Below the pieces are notes generated by a model. It was given only the letters and a program-made list of their open reading frames with translations. It had not been told where the DNA came from and made no database searches. Shown piece after piece: positions 17,201-18,207 of a stretch of DNA of 18,207 bases. A program made the position numbers and the translations under genes. Position 1 is the stretch's first letter; every line of letters starts with the position of its first letter. The stretch comes from Thermoplasmata archaeon (GTDB lineage: Archaea; Thermoplasmatota; Thermoplasmata; Halarchaeoplasmatales; Halarchaeoplasmataceae). The stretch covers positions 1 through 18,207 of the forward strand of contig JAFDUB010000025.1 in the NCBI GenBank assembly GCA_019594025.1, read 5' to 3'.

Positions 17201-18139
17201 CGGACAGGTGTTGGTGAAGGAGGGCGCGGAGGCGACGCCTTCAGAGATTGGGGCCCTGAAGATGAACATCGGGCTTGGCCTGGTGATCCAGGAGGTTACG
17301 CATTTAATCATGCCTATCTAAATACACTAATAGATGGAGAAGTCGGCGGTCATCGTTTCTCAGGAGGTAAGACTAACTATAATCATGGGGAATATGATCC
17401 TTTTAGGGATGGAGAAAACGGTAAAATATTTTCCACGTTTAGAGACCTGAGCAATCGCGAAGGTACAAGAATCTCTAAGCCTTTGTTGCTTGAAGGTATA
17501 AGCCAAATACAGGACAGTATCATTACATGGGATGCTGAAACTCCTGGTGATTCTGATGTAGATGTATTTACAGCACTAACGGAAGGAGAAGAGCCCGAAG
17601 AGGATGATTGGTTGGAGGCGGAAAATGGATATCCCGTCCCTGGTTTAGAAGGAGTGGAAGATCTAGCTGGAATGTACCTTTGGACAAAACAAGTTCTGAT
17701 ATTAGGCGATTCACTTGAATTCCCTCTTTTGAACAGTATATCTGAGGCATTCATTGAGATTAGGACAATGGATATTCCTTTGTATGATTATGATGAAACC
17801 AAAGGGTGGAATTTCGTGTCCTTTAATTTGGAACTTGAGGATAACGATATCGAATACATACTAGAACACGAAGTGTACGGTATAAGTGGGAATTACGACC
17901 GATTGATGTACTACGACGCATCAACAGGCGAGTGGAGTTCATATGTGCCTGGTAGAGAATACCGATACAACAATCTGGATCAATGGGATCATGAAATGGG
18001 CATCTGGATACGGATGAATGTTTATGATGTATTGACCGTTGCTGGTATGGAACCAACCAGCACGACAATAACTTTGCAGCCTGAATTCCACCTCCTCGTG
18101 CTTGTAACTGCGGATGTTTTCCAATTCCATCTTCTTTAG
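14219..18139 (+). CDS. Secreted cleaved-adhesin-like / calcineurin-like metallophosphoesterase / glycine-rich protein; C-terminal domain cut off at a junction
   Basis: ATG 14219 is preferred over 14189 because GAGGAGG (14206-14212) lies six bases upstream and a signal peptide (MEEKIKIMSCLVAFLLIVVAF, cleavage near FSA) follows. Residues ~60-220 resemble choice-of-anchor/cleaved-adhesin domains (ENFEDELFPPSGW). Residues ~324-600 form a calcineurin-like phosphoesterase with a full motif set: D330-x-H332, GD-x-x-D 366-370, GNHD 406-409, HH 489-490, GHIH 521-524. Fibronectin-III-like segments follow, then a glycine-rich domain (~836-1053), a beta domain, and the GWN domain from ~1195. After TITLQP (Pro1288, base 18082) homology stops where GWNMVG is expected. 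The last 18 codons are antisense to a rad50-like gene start, so the true protein should be about 50 residues longer. Roles in extracellular phosphate ester hydrolysis are inferred. Confidence 0.85.
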   Translation: MEEKIKIMSCLVAFLLIVVAFSVTFSADCEDQEINEELSESKENIWHEPRIISNDIERDSLCNEDTVILLFENFEDELFPPSGWDANEEWHRTENEYYSGGASARVLWSMEEDYNEALWTPWVELDNNPELFFWERSDGVDYYYDHHRVWLYDSDEEFHHLHTFSDVENYWRRRNFDLGDWSGEEVRIVFQYYGDDGTNWYIDDVEIISDTYMRVMKPLISVPEIQERGKTINVWVRNPRATEDTSWGASLYKAYTDDYSEKFELEITGTEKAEHRGDNDWYLTCEIPEEAKNELYDLKVSDGTVTMKTLQSVDVVDEITVQFSFVSAPDPHIGYVEGGEPAAVNRFRQFIHEMNLIRPDFVTIPGDVSDKEPLWWADQDPYPSQQDEKVYELLQELEVPIYTVHGNHDYSYTSDDDPNYNIQSYQEWINPHLNYTFTYGDDYLFIMQNSGKYTGLINPDGQMTMENVTWMEGVLAENMDKTMRLVTQHHPVYPNTLDDSTVRDAFRQTVIDYDVTAVLAGHIHTNRNIYDAYGDEIPGDPTQGEQPLHVSTGDLSKSVQEYRLVRINGDEIESLTYDLNGDGERDEKAGIPLGDIEVNYSPENDGTNTEVVATVENSLFESFDDAMVKFTVPSPNPGYEYHVENATITEEIDTGEVKIFYTTTDILADSTKQVTIRLDHYIDTLPADDVALKEATLEGWLPDIGEEVETFFRCRRHGEAEWNEISLGPTNPPKYLSHELSALEPLQVYEFKAVVQVGEGESERKIGGEVMRFVTGDLSRTTQILQQWADYEYMEGLQLVDNELRLETTELDKTFEFTGEMETYPVGDYTHMEVEMLGAGGGGSVQGGDWTGARGGDGGRLEVVFDISNFTELHIYVGGGGRTGDGSSSTINNPGGWGASHGGAGQGGTYTYGSPHSGAGGGSTEIVGITENGTQVWLAAADAGAGGGEVEDIDMVGVDDRAAAGGGGGAGGLGGSSDFLDGDDAEIADEGETPRTGVGEGGRGGDAFRDWGPEDEHRAWPGDPGGYAFNHAYLNTLIDGEVGGHRFSGGKTNYNHGEYDPFRDGENGKIFSTFRDLSNREGTRISKPLLLEGISQIQDSIITWDAETPGDSDVDVFTALTEGEEPEEDDWLEAENGYPVPGLEGVEDLAGMYLWTKQVLILGDSLEFPLLNSISEAFIEIRTMDIPLYDYDETKGWNFVSFNLELEDNDIEYILEHEVYGISGNYDRLMYYDASTGEWSSYVPGREYRYNNLDQWDHEMGIWIRMNVYDVLTVAGMEPTSTTITLQPEFHLLVLVTADVFQFHLL
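18082..18083. other. Sequence junction: gene 6 joined to inverted mre11-rad50 fragment
   Basis: Up to base 18082 the plus strand follows the C-terminal domain (ITLQP). From 18083 it matches nothing in that domain; instead the minus strand reads as the start of a Rad50-type gene preceded by an overlapping gene end. Both genes are broken within a few bases of each other, in opposite orientation. This may be an assembly or whole-genome-amplification chimera, or a real inversion or insertion. Confidence 0.75.
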
Positions 18140-18145
18140 GATCAT
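18083..18145 (-). CDS. rad50: Rad50-like DNA repair ATPase, first 21 codons only (3' truncated at the junction)
   Basis: On the minus strand ATG 18145 opens MILKKMELENIRSYKHEEVEF. This is the typical first beta-strand region of archaeal Rad50/SMC-type ATPases (hydrophobic-x-[LM]-x-[LV]-x-N-[IF]-R-S-[YH]-x-x-x-x-[VI]-x-F), which precedes the Walker A loop. Sequence continuing below 18083 in the same frame is antisense to gene 6 and is not part of the gene. AGGTG lies eight bases before the ATG, and the ATG overlaps the TGA of the upstream gene (ATGA), as expected for translational coupling in an mre11-rad50 operon. In the cell, Rad50 works with Mre11 in DNA double-strand break processing. With only 21 residues the family call is an inference from motif and context. 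Confidence 0.55.
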
Positions 18146-18207
18146 TTATCTACACCTGTGTAATCTCCCAGAGTTATCTGCTGCGGTCCGTTGGTATCTC
18201 TCTTCTT
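18142..18207 (-). CDS. C-terminal end of the gene upstream of rad50, probably Mre11 nuclease (5' partial)
   Basis: Minus-strand codons from 18207 down to the TGA at 18144-18142 give 21 residues ending QQITLGDYTGVDK. The stop overlaps the rad50-like ATG in the ATGA arrangement. In archaea mre11 usually lies directly before rad50 in one operon, so Mre11 is the best guess. The C-terminal tail itself has no diagnostic motif and most of the gene is outside the window. Confidence 0.4.
   Translation of the reverse strand, partial: KKRDTNGPQQITLGDYTGVDK

Noticed and set aside
16720..17380. Glycine-rich region as a DNA satellite or CRISPR-like repeat
   Set aside because: The repeats are irregular in length, stay in frame and vary at wobble positions, as expected for a glycine-rich protein domain.
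18083..18088. GAATTC (EcoRI site) at the junction as evidence of a cloning chimera
   Set aside because: Gene 6 would have needed a GAATTC at the same place, but the other copies read Gly-Trp-Asn there; the site is explained by the Glu-Phe codons of the rad50-like gene.
17939..18145. Long minus-strand reading frame of 68 codons at the right end
   Set aside because: Only the first 21 codons (18145-18083) look like protein; the rest is antisense to the conserved C-terminal domain of gene 6.

Overview
This window looks like a piece of archaeal chromosome, probably from an uncultured euryarchaeote. TATA-box promoters with short leaders, ribosome binding sites of the GGTGA/GGAGG type and oligo-T 3' ends support this, as does a short stretch at the right edge that reads as the start of a Rad50-type ATPase. 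The encoded proteins are secreted, very acidic (Asp/Glu rich) and rich in N-x-S/T sequons, which fits a saline habitat and a glycosylated cell surface. No lineage can be assigned from the sequence alone.

Layout: (1) 2-169 (+), the tail of a gene that starts outside the window. (2) 271-6129 (+), a giant surface protein of 1952 residues: signal peptide, PhoPQ-activated-protein-like alpha/beta hydrolase, CARDB-like domain, PHP phosphoesterase, nine Ig-like repeats. (3) 6243-7928 (-), a secreted protein of unknown function in convergent orientation. (4) 8108-11998 (+), a C45-type Ntn hydrolase fused to an Ig-like domain and a parallel beta-helix. (5) 12084-14126 (+), a seven-bladed FG-GAP/integrin-like beta-propeller. 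(6) 14219-18139 (+), a cleaved-adhesin-like domain, a calcineurin-like metallophosphoesterase and a glycine-rich domain. (7) 18142-18207 and 18083-18145 (-), fragments of an apparent mre11-rad50 gene pair, joined abruptly to gene 6. Gaps between genes are all under 200 bases; no RNA gene, IS element or CRISPR array was seen.

The unifying feature is a C-terminal domain of about 165-170 residues. Five proteins carry it complete or as a tail and the sixth carries its first half. It is made of two related halves, GWNFVSFNL... and GWNMVGYPS..., and ends almost exactly at the stop codon in W-x-[VI]-E-[YF]. The modules in front of it are unrelated to each other, and there is no C-terminal membrane helix or PGF-CTERM-type signal. 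The simplest reading, which is inference, is a lineage-specific C-terminal sorting, surface-attachment or assembly domain serving a set of secreted enzymes and adhesins.

Genes 2 and 4 also share a conserved 26-bp promoter element and a near-identical signal peptide, so they are probably co-regulated, with the middle of the gene exchanged between conserved ends. Two of the enzymes carry phosphoesterase domains (PHP and metallophosphoesterase), so extracellular phosphate release is one possible role. The join at 18082/18083 breaks gene 6 and rad50 together and is either an assembly or amplification chimera or a real rearrangement.
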